Part shown: one piece after another, positions 1 through 6,846 of the stretch
How positions within the stretch are numbered: position 1 is the stretch's first letter
Layout of the letters: the number at the start of each line of letters is the position of its first letter
DNA from: Haemophilus parahaemolyticus
GTDB lineage: Bacteria; Pseudomonadota; Gammaproteobacteria; Enterobacterales; Pasteurellaceae
NCBI RefSeq assembly: GCF_018373095.1
Contig: NZ_JAHAHT010000021.1
Span: 1 to 23,190, forward strand
Direction of reading: 5' to 3'
Length of the DNA: 23,190 bases
Program-made: the position numbers and the translations under genes
Notes under the pieces: generated by a model
The model's database searches: none
Seen by the model: the letters and a program-made list of their open reading frames with translations, nothing else
Told to the model about the DNA's origin: nothing

Positions 1-40
1 TCACGACTTGTTGTTTGAAAAGTTGATTGTATTTAGTCAT
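1..40 (-). CDS. Transposase N-terminus (IS3-like, partial)
   Basis: On the minus strand an ATG at 38-40 opens a frame reading MTKYNQLFKQQVV before it leaves the window. This start resembles OrfA (helix-turn-helix) proteins of IS3-family elements, IS150 group, whose first residues are commonly MTKY followed by F-K. Only 13 codons are visible, so the family call leans on the adjacent terminal inverted repeat. Whether the transposase is intact cannot be judged here. Confidence 0.55.
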   Translation of the reverse strand, partial: MTKYNQLFKQQVV

Positions 41-93
41 AAAAAAATCTGCACCTGAATCAGTTAGAAGTTTAGTCTAACTTTTGGGGTGCA
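1..93 (-). mobile_element. End of an IS3-family-like insertion sequence
   Basis: Read on the minus strand from position 93, the sequence begins TGCACCCCAAAAGTTAGACT and reaches the transposase ATG about 53 bases later. A TG-terminated end with a CCCCAAAAGTTAGAC core is typical of IS150-group IS3 elements. The leader between the end and the ATG is strongly self-complementary: ATCTGCACC at 47-55 pairs with GGTGCAGAT at 88-96, and AGTTAGA at 62-68 pairs with TCTAACT at 76-82. The other end, and so any target-site duplication, lies outside the window. Confidence 0.6.
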
Positions 94-351
94 GATCATT
101 TAGGTGGTTTTTTTCGGTAATTAAAAGTTAAGATCGCTTTCCCTTCTAAAGATAATCTGCACTGCAAATATGCAAACGCTGATTGCTTGGCTCAGGCTGT
201 TTGCCTAATAAAATAAGAGTAAAAATGAGGGTTCAATAAGTTTTCATTTTACCTTTCTTCCATTTCAAGCGGTCAATTTTCGGCAAAAATTTGCAAATCC
301 GCCCTGTTCAACCGATAATATCCGCAATTTTAATCAGCATAAGGAAAACCT
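94..351. other. Intergenic region upstream of hldD
   Basis: No gene is seen here. It holds a DNA-uptake-signal-like sequence at 265-273 (TCAAGCGGT) followed by CAATTTT and an A/T-rich TTGCAAA tail, the usual extended form of the signal. An AAGGAAAA ribosome-binding site lies at about 340-347, before the hldD ATG. I could not place a convincing promoter. Confidence 0.5.
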
Positions 352-1278
352 ATGATTATCGTAACTGGCGGCTTTGGTATGATCGGCAGCAATATCGTCA
401 AAGCCTTAAATGAAATGGGACGTAAAGATATTTTAGTGGTGGACAATCTCAAAAATGGGGAAAAATTCATCAATTTAGTAGATTTAGACATCGCAGATTA
501 TTGCGATAAAGAAGATTTCATTGCCTCAATTATCGCGGGCGACGATTTTGGCGACATTGATGCGGTATTCCACGAAGGGGCTTGTTCAGCCACTACCGAA
601 TGGGACGGCAAATACCTAATGCACAACAACTACGAATACTCCAAAGAGTTGTTGCATTTCTGCTTAGATCGCCAAATTCCGTTCTTCTACGCTTCAAGTG
701 CAGCCACTTACGGCGGTCGTTCAGACAATTTTATCGAAAAACGCGAATTTGAAGGTCCATTAAATGCGTATGGTTACTCAAAGTTCTTATTTGATGAATA
801 TGTGCGCAGAATCTTGCCTGAAGCGGATTCTCCTGTATGTGGTTTCAAATACTTCAACGTTTACGGCCCGCGTGAACAGCACAAAGGTTCAATGGCAAGC
901 GTGGCTTTCCACCTCAACAATCAAATGTTGAAAGGCGAAAATCTAAAACTTTTTGAAGGTTCGGAAGAGTTTTTACGCGATTTCGTGTATGTGGAAGATG
1001 TAGCAAAAGTAAACATCTGGGCGTGGCAAAATGGCATTTCAGGCATTTACAACCTTGGCACGGGCAAAGCGGAATCGTTCAAAGCGGTTGCCGAAGCAGT
1101 GATTAAATTCCACGGTAAAGGCGAAATTGAAACCATCCCGTTCCCAGACCACTTAAAATCACGCTACCAAACCTTCACCCAAGCAGACTTAACCGCTTTG
1201 CGTGCAGCTGGCTATAAAGGAGAATTTAAATCAGTTGCCGAAGGTACTACGGCTTATATGGCTTGGTTAAATAGATAA
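352..1278 (+). CDS. hldD: ADP-L-glycero-D-manno-heptose 6-epimerase
   Basis: This enzyme epimerises ADP-D-glycero- to ADP-L-glycero-D-manno-heptose, the last step in making the heptose donor for the inner core of lipopolysaccharide. It is a cytosolic short-chain dehydrogenase/reductase of 308 residues, the normal family length. The N-terminal nucleotide-binding loop GGFGMIG spans residues 6-12. The catalytic set is visible as the SSA motif near residue 116 and Y140-x3-K144 (YGYSK). The C-terminal half carries the FNVYGPREQH substrate-binding stretch typical of HldD. The ATG has AAGGAAAA about 7 bases upstream. The gene stands alone, ends in a strong hairpin and is unrelated to the ula genes that converge on it. 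An older name is rfaD. Confidence 0.95.
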   Translation: MIIVTGGFGMIGSNIVKALNEMGRKDILVVDNLKNGEKFINLVDLDIADYCDKEDFIASIIAGDDFGDIDAVFHEGACSATTEWDGKYLMHNNYEYSKELLHFCLDRQIPFFYASSAATYGGRSDNFIEKREFEGPLNAYGYSKFLFDEYVRRILPEADSPVCGFKYFNVYGPREQHKGSMASVAFHLNNQMLKGENLKLFEGSEEFLRDFVYVEDVAKVNIWAWQNGISGIYNLGTGKAESFKAVAEAVIKFHGKGEIETIPFPDHLKSRYQTFTQADLTALRAAGYKGEFKSVAEGTTAYMAWLNR

Positions 1279-1292
1279 TTTTCTCCTAAAAT

Positions 1293-1338
1293 AAGCGGTT
1301 CAATCTGCAATTTATTTTGCAAATTGAACCGCTTTTTT
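1293..1338 (+). terminator. Rho-independent terminator built from paired uptake signals
   Basis: An 18-bp stem (1293-1310 with 1317-1334, one C-A mismatch) encloses a six-base loop and is followed by a T run at 1335-1338. Both arms carry AAGCGGT/ACCGCTT, so two opposed uptake-signal cores form the stem. It sits between hldD and the convergent ulaF gene and could serve both. On the minus side the stem is followed by a weaker TATTTT. Confidence 0.85.
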
Positions 1339-1357
1339 ACAACACTACACCAAATTT

Positions 1358-2068
1358 TTATTGCCCGTAATACGCATTCGCACCGTGTTTACGCAGATAA
1401 TGTTTATTTAACAATTCAGGCTGCATTGAGTTAATTTGTGGGCGGATTTGGTGGCTAACGAAGTTCATATACGCCACCTCTTCTAGCACCACAGAATTAT
1501 GCACCGCATCAAAGGCATCTTTGCCCCAAGTGAATGGCCCATGTGAGTGAACCAGCACACCAGGCACTTGGTCTGGGCTAATGCCACGGTTGCGGAAAGT
1601 TTCCACCACCACTTTACCCGTTTCTAATTCATATTCACCTGCTATCTCTTCAGGCGTCATTCGGCGAGTGCAAGGAATTGAGCCGTAGAAATAATCTCCT
1701 TGGGTTGTGCCTAAACACAAAATATCTTCGCCTGCTTGTGCCCAAGCGGTCGCGTGGCGAGAATGGGTATGTACCACGCCGCCAATATTCGGAAATTGAC
1801 GGTAAAATTCGAGGTGAGTTGGCGTGTCGGAAGAGGGTTTTTTCGTACCATAAACTCGGTTGCCTTGTAAATCCACCAACACAATATCTTCTACCGTCAT
1901 TGTGTCGTATTCTACGCCTGAAGGCTTGATTGCCACATAGCCTGTTTCACGGTCAATTTCGCTCACATTGCCCCAAGTAAAAGTTACCAATTTATGTTTT
2001 GGTAGCTCTAAATTCGCTTTTAATACGCGTTCTCTTAACGCTTGAAATTTTGGAGTTAATTCGATCAT
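1358..2068 (-). CDS. ulaF: L-ribulose-5-phosphate 4-epimerase, ascorbate pathway
   Basis: This is a class II aldolase/epimerase that converts L-ribulose-5-phosphate to D-xylulose-5-phosphate, the final step that feeds L-ascorbate carbon into the pentose phosphate pathway. At 236 residues it is close to the family size. The zinc ligands seen in this family are visible as H100 and H102 (in VVHTHS) and H176 (in VHSHGPF), with D81 in PSSDTPTH. The C-terminus ends HGANAYYGQ, as in AraD, UlaF and SgbE. Its ATG overlaps the ulaE stop as ATGA, indicating translational coupling. AraD, UlaF and SgbE are paralogues that sequence alone separates poorly; ulaF is chosen from the ula context. Confidence 0.9.
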   Translation of the reverse strand: MIELTPKFQALRERVLKANLELPKHKLVTFTWGNVSEIDRETGYVAIKPSGVEYDTMTVEDIVLVDLQGNRVYGTKKPSSDTPTHLEFYRQFPNIGGVVHTHSRHATAWAQAGEDILCLGTTQGDYFYGSIPCTRRMTPEEIAGEYELETGKVVVETFRNRGISPDQVPGVLVHSHGPFTWGKDAFDAVHNSVVLEEVAYMNFVSHQIRPQINSMQPELLNKHYLRKHGANAYYGQ

Positions 2069-2925
2069 AGGGTAAAACCTCCCTCTTGCATTTTTTGTTC
2101 AATCCAACGGCGAGCATTGATGATTTCAGCAATCGGCTCGTCAGCTTTTTCCGTCCACATTTCAATTAAGAATGCACCACGATAATTCAGTTCTGCCAAG
2201 GTTTTAAAGCAGGCTGGGAAATTCACACAACCGTCTCCAAATGGCACATCACGGAATTGCCCTTTGCAGGTTTCTGTCACTTTATAAGTATCTTTTAAGT
2301 GAATTGCAGAAATTTTGTTGATACCCAATTTCAGCTCTTCGGCAACGTTGTCGTTCCACGCAGAGAGGTTACCCAAGTCTGGGTAGACAGTGAACCATGG
2401 CGAGTCGATGATTTCGTCCCATTTTTTCCAGCGAGAAATCGAACTCATAAATTGCGTGTCCATAATTTCCACCGCAATGGTGACTTGGTTGCTTGCCGCT
2501 AGCTCTACCGCCCATTCTAAGCCTTGTTGAAAACGCTCAAGCGTGCCTTCATCTTGCTCTTCGTAATAAACGTCGTAGCCCGCTAATTGAATAGTGCGAA
2601 TGCCGAGATCAACCGCTAACTGAATGGCTTTTTCCATAATCTCATAGGCTTTTTGGCGAGTAGCTTCGTCGTGCGAACCAAAAGGGAAGCGGCGGTGTCC
2701 AGATAAACACATTGAAGGAATAGTTACGCCTGTTTTGATGATCGCTTTCACCAGTTCGATACGCTCTTTCTTGCTCCAATCAAGGCGAGCCAAGCGTTCG
2801 TCTGTTTCGTCAATCGAGATTTCAACAAAATCAAAGCCGCAGGCTTTGGCAATGGAGAGTCGGTCTTGCCAAGAAATGTTTTTCGGCAAGGCTTTTTCGT
2901 AGATACCGAGTTTGTGTTTTCTCAT
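2065..2925 (-). CDS. ulaE: L-xylulose-5-phosphate 3-epimerase
   Basis: This 286-residue TIM-barrel sugar-phosphate epimerase (xylose-isomerase-like fold) converts L-xylulose-5-phosphate to L-ribulose-5-phosphate. It starts with LGIYEKALP and carries GFDFVEISIDETDERL, VPSMCLSGHRRFPFGS, IQLAGYDVYYEE and LIEMWTE, all characteristic of UlaE/SgbU. Metal-binding acidic residues sit in VEIMDTQ and YPDLGNLS. An AAGGGGC ribosome-binding site precedes the ATG. The stop overlaps the ulaF start by four bases. In this genome it is separated from ulaG-ulaR by about 1.4 kb of unrelated AT-rich DNA, so its promoter is unclear: transcription may read through from eamA or start in the insert. Confidence 0.93.
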   Translation of the reverse strand: MRKHKLGIYEKALPKNISWQDRLSIAKACGFDFVEISIDETDERLARLDWSKKERIELVKAIIKTGVTIPSMCLSGHRRFPFGSHDEATRQKAYEIMEKAIQLAVDLGIRTIQLAGYDVYYEEQDEGTLERFQQGLEWAVELAASNQVTIAVEIMDTQFMSSISRWKKWDEIIDSPWFTVYPDLGNLSAWNDNVAEELKLGINKISAIHLKDTYKVTETCKGQFRDVPFGDGCVNFPACFKTLAELNYRGAFLIEMWTEKADEPIAEIINARRWIEQKMQEGGFTL

Positions 2926-2941
2926 GGTTGCCCCTTTAATG

Positions 2942-2961
2942 GGTGGGCATTCTTGCCCACC
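2942..2961. repeat. REP-like palindrome GGTGGGC/GCCCACC
   Basis: A perfect 7-bp stem GGTGGGC (2942-2948) and GCCCACC (2955-2961) has a six-base loop. It lies between eamA and ulaE. It belongs to the same palindrome type as those at 9184-9210, 16610-16752 and 20993-21052. Transcribed leftward it lacks a T tract, so a terminator role for eamA is doubtful. Confidence 0.6.
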
Positions 2962-2967
2962 ATTTAT

Positions 2968-3822
2968 TTAATTTTTCTTAGGTAGAACTAAACATACAGC
3001 AGCAGATAAAATCACTAATGCTACGCCAACCCAAGATGTGATAGATAAGCTATCATTTAGTAAAATAATCGAAAACAAAACACCAAAAACAGGCTCTAAT
3101 GCGAGAAATATTCCGCTTTTATTTGTTTCTGTTTCCGATAATCCTTTATTCCAAGCCCAGTTTGCAAATAAACTACAGCCTATACCTAAATAAAGTAATG
3201 CTATTATTGAAGAGTATGAGAAATTGATATTCCAATCTTTTACTAATAACAACATAAAAGGTAAACCGATTAACGTTCCTAATTGCAACGATAATGCGGT
3301 ATAAACTTTAGGATTTAAATTACCTAATACGGATTTTGATAATCTTAGCCATAATGCCACAACAATTGTTGAAGCGAGGACTAATAAGCAGCCAATTAAT
3401 GAAATTTCTTCGCTATCAGATAATCCAACTAATAGAAACACACCAATAAATGCAATTATTCCTAATAACCAAATAGTTAAAGAGGCTTTTTCTTTAAAAA
3501 AGAGCTGACCAATTAAAATAACCATCAAGGGTTCTATACCGATCATAGTGGCTGCACTTGAAGCTGACGTATATTGCAAACCAATAAATTGCAATAAGAA
3601 TGTGGCTGGGTAAGTTAAAAATCCTAATAAAGCAATTTTTTTCCAATCTACATCTGATTTACTATTCTTTTTTATAAATCTCAATGTAATAGGGAATAAA
3701 ATAACCCCCGCAATAATCAATCTAAATAAAACAACTAATGCAGGATCTAATGTTTCATAGGCAAATTTTCCTGCAATAAAAGATGTTCCCCATAAGAAAG
3801 ATGCAAGTAGGAGATAAATCAT
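2968..3822 (-). CDS. EamA/DMT-family transporter
   Basis: This is a 284-residue integral membrane protein of the drug/metabolite transporter superfamily, with two EamA repeats of about five membrane segments each. The first starts LLASFLWGTSFIAGKFAYE, a typical EamA opening, and the second lies around residues 145-280. Substrate cannot be read from sequence. The ATG lies one base after the stop of the monooxygenase remnant, and its ribosome-binding site (AAAGGGGG) lies inside that remnant's last codons. The two were therefore once a coupled operon, which makes export of a siderophore or siderophore precursor an attractive but unproven original role. Codon use is visibly more A/T-rich than in the flanking ula genes, suggesting horizontal origin. 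The frame itself is intact. Confidence 0.85.
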   Translation of the reverse strand: MIYLLLASFLWGTSFIAGKFAYETLDPALVVLFRLIIAGVILFPITLRFIKKNSKSDVDWKKIALLGFLTYPATFLLQFIGLQYTSASSAATMIGIEPLMVILIGQLFFKEKASLTIWLLGIIAFIGVFLLVGLSDSEEISLIGCLLVLASTIVVALWLRLSKSVLGNLNPKVYTALSLQLGTLIGLPFMLLLVKDWNINFSYSSIIALLYLGIGCSLFANWAWNKGLSETETNKSGIFLALEPVFGVLFSIILLNDSLSITSWVGVALVILSAAVCLVLPKKN

Positions 3823-3823
3823 A

Positions 3824-4308
3824 TTATTTGCCCCCTTTATCTTTTTTAATTGCGGATATAATTTTTTTTGCTCTTATTGCACTTAATGAAAGATTTGGAT
3901 CAGCTACACCAAAACTATGTTTTCTTCCATTCATTATATACAAAGCAAGATTAAAAATACTTTTATTTAGTAACTGTTTATATCCAGTAGCAAGTATTAC
4001 TATTTCAGACATTATTTTATGATTATTATATAAATCTTTTAGTAACAATAAGTCATTTTCTGTATAGTTAATATGAATAACTTTTGAATAATTGGAGAAA
4101 CTCCAGTACCTAAAACAACATTTCTGGCATAAAACTTTTTCGAAGTTCCTTCATTATCGGTTAGTGAAGAAATCTTTTGCATTTTTGAAACCTCTTCAAC
4201 TTTTATATTAAATTTGACATTATCGAAATGAGAAACAATCCACTGCAAGTATTGCTCAAATTCCCATCTCTTTGTGAATTTAAAATCTGCAATCGTATGT
4301 TCCTCTAA
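3824..4308 (-). pseudogene. Remnant of SidA/IucD/PvdA-type N-monooxygenase
   Basis: Two pieces in different frames together resemble lysine/ornithine N-hydroxylases of siderophore synthesis. The upstream piece, read from about 4308 after an in-frame TGA at 4309-4311, gives FTKRWEFEQYLQWIV and later YARNVVLGTGVSP. These match the R-x-E-F-x-x-YL-x-W and NLVLGTG segments of the family. At about 4077-4085 the frame shifts into VIHINYTENDLLLLKDL, followed by MSEIVILATGYK and ADPNLSLSAIRAKKI, which match the D-x-V-I-x-ATGY motif and the C-terminal NLSL-x-A-x-R. The N-terminal FAD-binding region and the NADPH-binding GxGxxS region are absent. About 160 codons remain of a family length near 430, so the enzyme is dead. 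The family call rests on motif memory, not a search. Confidence 0.72.
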
Positions 4309-4311
4309 TCA

Positions 4312-4389
4312 CAGATTAAACAAAAATTTAACCTACTTTTAACGATATCAACACTAATGTTTTAAACAAATCAGAACAGTATAACTTAT
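4312..4389. other. AT-rich gap between ulaR and the monooxygenase remnant
   Basis: This short, very A/T-rich stretch has no gene. It is the upstream boundary of the foreign-looking insert. I found no clear terminal inverted repeats or direct repeats marking an insertion junction. Confidence 0.35.
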
Positions 4390-4414
4390 AATAGAAAAGT
4401 CTATTTTTTAGACT
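4390..4414 (-). terminator. Weak terminator overlapping the ulaR stop
   Basis: A 6-bp stem AGTCTA (4398-4403) and TAGACT (4409-4414) has a five-base loop. Read on the minus strand it is followed by TTTTCTATT. It overlaps the ulaR stop codon at 4408-4410. If functional it would end a ulaG-ulaR transcript and leave eamA and ulaEF needing another promoter. Confidence 0.45.
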
Positions 4415-5154
4415 AACACCACTTCCAGCCCTTTCTCTCTCAAGGCTTGAATTATCACTAGATCAGCCTCTCTGCCCGTAATCAACAAATCAATCTCATT
4501 CAGATCGCTAAACAGCATTCCAACTTGTTTACCGAGCTTAGTGCTATCAACTAACGCAATAAACTTGTGTGCCTTTCGAACGAGAGCTTGTTCAGAATTG
4601 GCTAAAATCATATCAGTTTTATATAAGCCTTCTGGGGTAAAGCCTTTTCCGCTGGTGAACATCACATCCGCAAAATAGTTATTTTCGTGCTGATTATTTA
4701 ACGAGAGCGTCACACATTTATTCTTATTATATTGCCCACCCATAATCACAATATTTTCGTGATTATGTTCAATCAGATAATTCGCAAGCGGTAAAAAATT
4801 GGTAATGATTTGCAAATGTTTGCCACACAGATGATTGCCAAGTAGTTGCATCATTGAACCTGCGGTTAAAATCACGCTTGCACCATCAAAACAGTATTTA
4901 CTTGCTGCTTCAGCAATCCGTTGTTTCTCGCTAACGTTGTTGATTTTATTCGAGAAAAATTGGGTAAAGCCTGTTTTAATCGCTTCCACCCCGTTACGTA
5001 CTTTGCATAGTTTGCCTTGCTCGTGTAGTTTACTAATATCACGGCGAGCAGTGGCGGGCGATACGCCTAACGCATAAATAATTTCATTGGTGGAAAGTAT
5101 CTTTTTTTCATCCAGTAACGAAAGTAATTGTTTCTGTCTGTATGTTTCATTCAT
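4408..5154 (-). CDS. ulaR: UlaR, DeoR-family repressor of the ascorbate regulon
   Basis: This is a DNA-binding repressor expected to respond to L-ascorbate-6-phosphate and to control ulaG and ulaABC-type promoters. The N-terminal DeoR helix-turn-helix contains TNEIIYALGVSPATARRDIS and is followed by LHEQGKLCKVRNG. The C-terminal effector domain has the UlaR-like stretches IITNFLPLANYLIEHNHENIVIMGGQYNKN and FTSGKGFTPEGLYKTDM, which separate it from other DeoR members. The frame can open at a TTG (5158-5160) or an ATG (5152-5154). AAGGA directly abuts the TTG but lies six bases before the ATG, so the ATG start (248 residues) is preferred. It follows ulaG on the same strand after a 223-bp repeat-rich gap. 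Confidence 0.9.
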   Translation of the reverse strand: MNETYRQKQLLSLLDEKKILSTNEIIYALGVSPATARRDISKLHEQGKLCKVRNGVEAIKTGFTQFFSNKINNVSEKQRIAEAASKYCFDGASVILTAGSMMQLLGNHLCGKHLQIITNFLPLANYLIEHNHENIVIMGGQYNKNKCVTLSLNNQHENNYFADVMFTSGKGFTPEGLYKTDMILANSEQALVRKAHKFIALVDSTKLGKQVGMLFSDLNEIDLLITGREADLVIIQALREKGLEVVLV

Positions 5155-5213
5155 TGGCAATCCTTGTGATTTTCACGTTAAATCAATGAACAAATATCCC
5201 TCTTTAAATTCTC

Positions 5214-5273
5214 TTCTCCCTCTTTCATAAGGGGAGAGAGTAGAGAAAATTCGAAGAATTTTCAGAGGGAGAA
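5214..5273. repeat. Nested palindromic repeat between ulaG and ulaR
   Basis: An outer 10-bp inverted repeat (TTCTCCCTCT at 5214-5223, AGAGGGAGAA at 5264-5273) encloses a perfect inner hairpin GAAAATTC-GAA-GAATTTTC (5245-5263) and a G-rich GGGGAGAGAG segment. The region has no reading frame. It looks like a small dispersed intergenic element. An uptake-signal core (ACCGCTT) lies nearby at about 5299-5305. Confidence 0.5.
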
Positions 5274-5345
5274 TTGCAAATGTCTTTGGAAAATTGACCG
5301 CTTATCTCCTCTCTCTGCTTTCAGATTCTAAACGAACCCTTCGGC

Positions 5346-5374
5346 TATATCTCTCCTACAAGAGGAGAGATATA
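5346..5374. repeat. 12-bp perfect hairpin downstream of ulaG
   Basis: TATATCTCTCCT (5346-5357) and AGGAGAGATATA (5363-5374) form a perfect 12-bp stem with a five-base loop, three bases beyond the ulaG stop. On the ulaG strand no T tract follows, so it may protect the 3' end or attenuate between ulaG and ulaR rather than terminate fully. Confidence 0.6.
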
Positions 5375-5377
5375 TTA

Positions 5378-6469
5378 TTACAACATTGATTTAAACTGAA
5401 TATTTGGTTCTTGTTCGAAGCAATCGTCGAAGCCACGTGGGTGGTGATATTCGATTAAATCTTTATCACGTGGGTAAACATATTTACCTCCCACCTCCCA
5501 AATAAATGGATGGAATTGATATTGTAGGCGATCTTTACGCATACGCCATAATTGAATAATTTCATCCGTGCTTGCCATAAAGTTAGTCCAGATATCGTGG
5601 TGTACTGGGATGATCACTTTACAGCGTAAACATTCTGCCATACGAAGTAAATCAACAGAGGTCATTTTATCTGCGATACCCACTGGGTTTTCGCCGTAGT
5701 TGTTTAACGCTACATCGATATCGAATTGTTTACCGTGTTTCGCGAATTGGATAGAATAGTGAGAGTCCGCACCATGGTAGATATTACCACCTGGGGTTTT
5801 GAACACGTAGTTTACCGCTTTGCGACCCATTTCTTCATCAGATGGACATAAACCAGCCAATTCTCCACCTTGATTTTCTGCACCCTCAACAGGTAACGTT
5901 ACTAAACAAGTGCGGTCGAAAGAGTCTAATGCGTGAATTTCAACGTCTTTTAATTTCACAACATCACCTGGTTTTACGACGATAATACGATCTTCTGGCA
6001 CACCCCATTTTTTCCATAATTCACCACAGTGCCACGGACCCACAAATTTCACATGGTTTAAACTCGGGTTATTCACGATTGCCGCTGCCACATTTACGTC
6101 GATATGGTCACTGTGATAATGAGAAGCTAAGATGAAATCTACTTCATTAATCGCAAATGGATCTAACACCATTGGTTGAGCACGGAGGTTTGGTTGTAAT
6201 TTACGTACACCCGCCATATTTGCCATTTGGTGGCCACGCACCATATCCTTTACTTTTTTAGTAGATTTACCGCGACTACACCATAAGTCCATACAAATAT
6301 TGGCACCTGCTGGGGTTTTAATCCAAACACCGACACAACCTAGCCACCACATCGCAAAGTTACCTTCTGGCACCACTTCGTTTTCGATTTCTTCATTTAA
6401 CCAAGTGCCCCACTCTGGGAAGGTTGAAAGAATCCAACTTTCGCGTGTGATTTCATGTACGTTAGCCAT
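5378..6469 (-). CDS. ulaG: L-ascorbate-6-phosphate lactonase
   Basis: This cytosolic metallo-beta-lactamase-fold enzyme opens L-ascorbate-6-phosphate to 3-keto-L-gulonate-6-phosphate, the first step after PTS uptake. At 363 residues it is slightly longer than the enteric form. The metal-binding motif SHYHSDHID is at residues 116-124 (H117, H119, D121, H122). Further family stretches are WWLGCVGVWIKTPAG, PWHCGELWKKWGVPEDRI, YHGADSHYS and PVHHDIWTNF. AGGAG lies six bases upstream of the ATG. It is transcribed divergently from ulaAB and heads the minus-strand arm. An AAGTGCGGT uptake signal of the Haemophilus type lies inside the gene at 5908-5916. Confidence 0.96.
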   Translation of the reverse strand: MANVHEITRESWILSTFPEWGTWLNEEIENEVVPEGNFAMWWLGCVGVWIKTPAGANICMDLWCSRGKSTKKVKDMVRGHQMANMAGVRKLQPNLRAQPMVLDPFAINEVDFILASHYHSDHIDVNVAAAIVNNPSLNHVKFVGPWHCGELWKKWGVPEDRIIVVKPGDVVKLKDVEIHALDSFDRTCLVTLPVEGAENQGGELAGLCPSDEEMGRKAVNYVFKTPGGNIYHGADSHYSIQFAKHGKQFDIDVALNNYGENPVGIADKMTSVDLLRMAECLRCKVIIPVHHDIWTNFMASTDEIIQLWRMRKDRLQYQFHPFIWEVGGKYVYPRDKDLIEYHHPRGFDDCFEQEPNIQFKSML

Positions 6470-6530
6470 AATCTGCTCCTCTAAGTCATAAGTTAGAAAA
6501 CAACATAATCAATTACAATCATAAATAATC

Positions 6531-6578
6531 ACAAAAAATTGTAAAATGATTTTTATTGATTTTGTGATCTAGTTCTCA
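6531..6578 (-). promoter_or_regulatory. ulaG promoter with CRP-like site
   Basis: TGTGA-TCTAGT-TCTCA at 6563-6578 differs from the CRP consensus TGTGA-N6-TCACA at one position. On the minus strand a TACAAT -10 box lies at 6538-6543, which would start transcription near 6531. That places the CRP site centre about 40 bases upstream, the class II arrangement. Confidence 0.6.
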
Positions 6579-6697
6579 TTTTTGGTGGAATAGATATACC
6601 GACACAAAAAGTCATCGTTCAAAATACTATGTTTTTATTCTTCCATCTTTATACAATCTTAATAAAATTGTACCGCTTGCTTTTTAATGAAAAATAA

Positions 6698-6748
6698 AAT
6701 GTGATCAACCTCACAAATAATCAAAAATAATCTTTTATATTCAAAAAA
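6698..6748 (+). promoter_or_regulatory. ulaAB promoter with perfect CRP site
   Basis: TGTGA-TCAACC-TCACA at 6700-6715 matches the CRP consensus half-sites exactly, with A/T-rich flanks. A TATATT -10 box lies at 6736-6741, giving a start near 6748 and a CRP centre at about -41 (class II). Catabolite control through cAMP-CRP is therefore expected. AATAATC repeats between the CRP site and the -10 box are well placed for repression. Confidence 0.68.
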
Positions 6749-6846
6749 GAGCGATTATTATTCAGGCGTTACATTCAAACCGAATGGCATCTTTCTACAA
6801 TCAGCCATGATTGATTTGATTAAAAACAAAAATAAGAGGTACTCTT

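Larger units (their letters stand above)
6470..6846. promoter_or_regulatory. Divergent ulaG/ulaAB control region
   Basis: This 377-bp gap without a gene separates the two ula arms. Besides the two CRP-type sites and -10 boxes listed separately, it holds several copies of AATAATC: 6524-6530, 6716-6722 and 6726-6732 (the last two exactly 10 bp apart), plus the inverse GATTATT at 6753-6759. It also holds a 9-bp inverted repeat ATCACAAAA (6528-6536) / TTTTGTGAT (6560-6568), with arms 32 bp apart. These are candidate UlaR operators, because they flank both promoters. The assignment is inference. Confidence 0.6.

Noticed and set aside
1358..2068. Calling the epimerase araD rather than ulaF
   Set aside because: The protein resembles both, but it is coupled to ulaE and no arabinose genes are nearby.
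4249..4410. A promoter for eamA/ulaEF in the AT-rich gap (TTGATA with TAAATT)
   Set aside because: The spacing is about 15 bases and the -10 match is poor; A/T-rich DNA yields such matches by chance.
5155..5160. TTG start for UlaR two codons before the ATG
   Set aside because: The AAGGA motif directly touches the TTG, leaving no spacing, whereas it is six bases from the ATG at 5154.
5346..5374. Full Rho-independent terminator after ulaG
   Set aside because: The stem is perfect but no T tract follows on the ulaG strand, so it is listed only as a hairpin.
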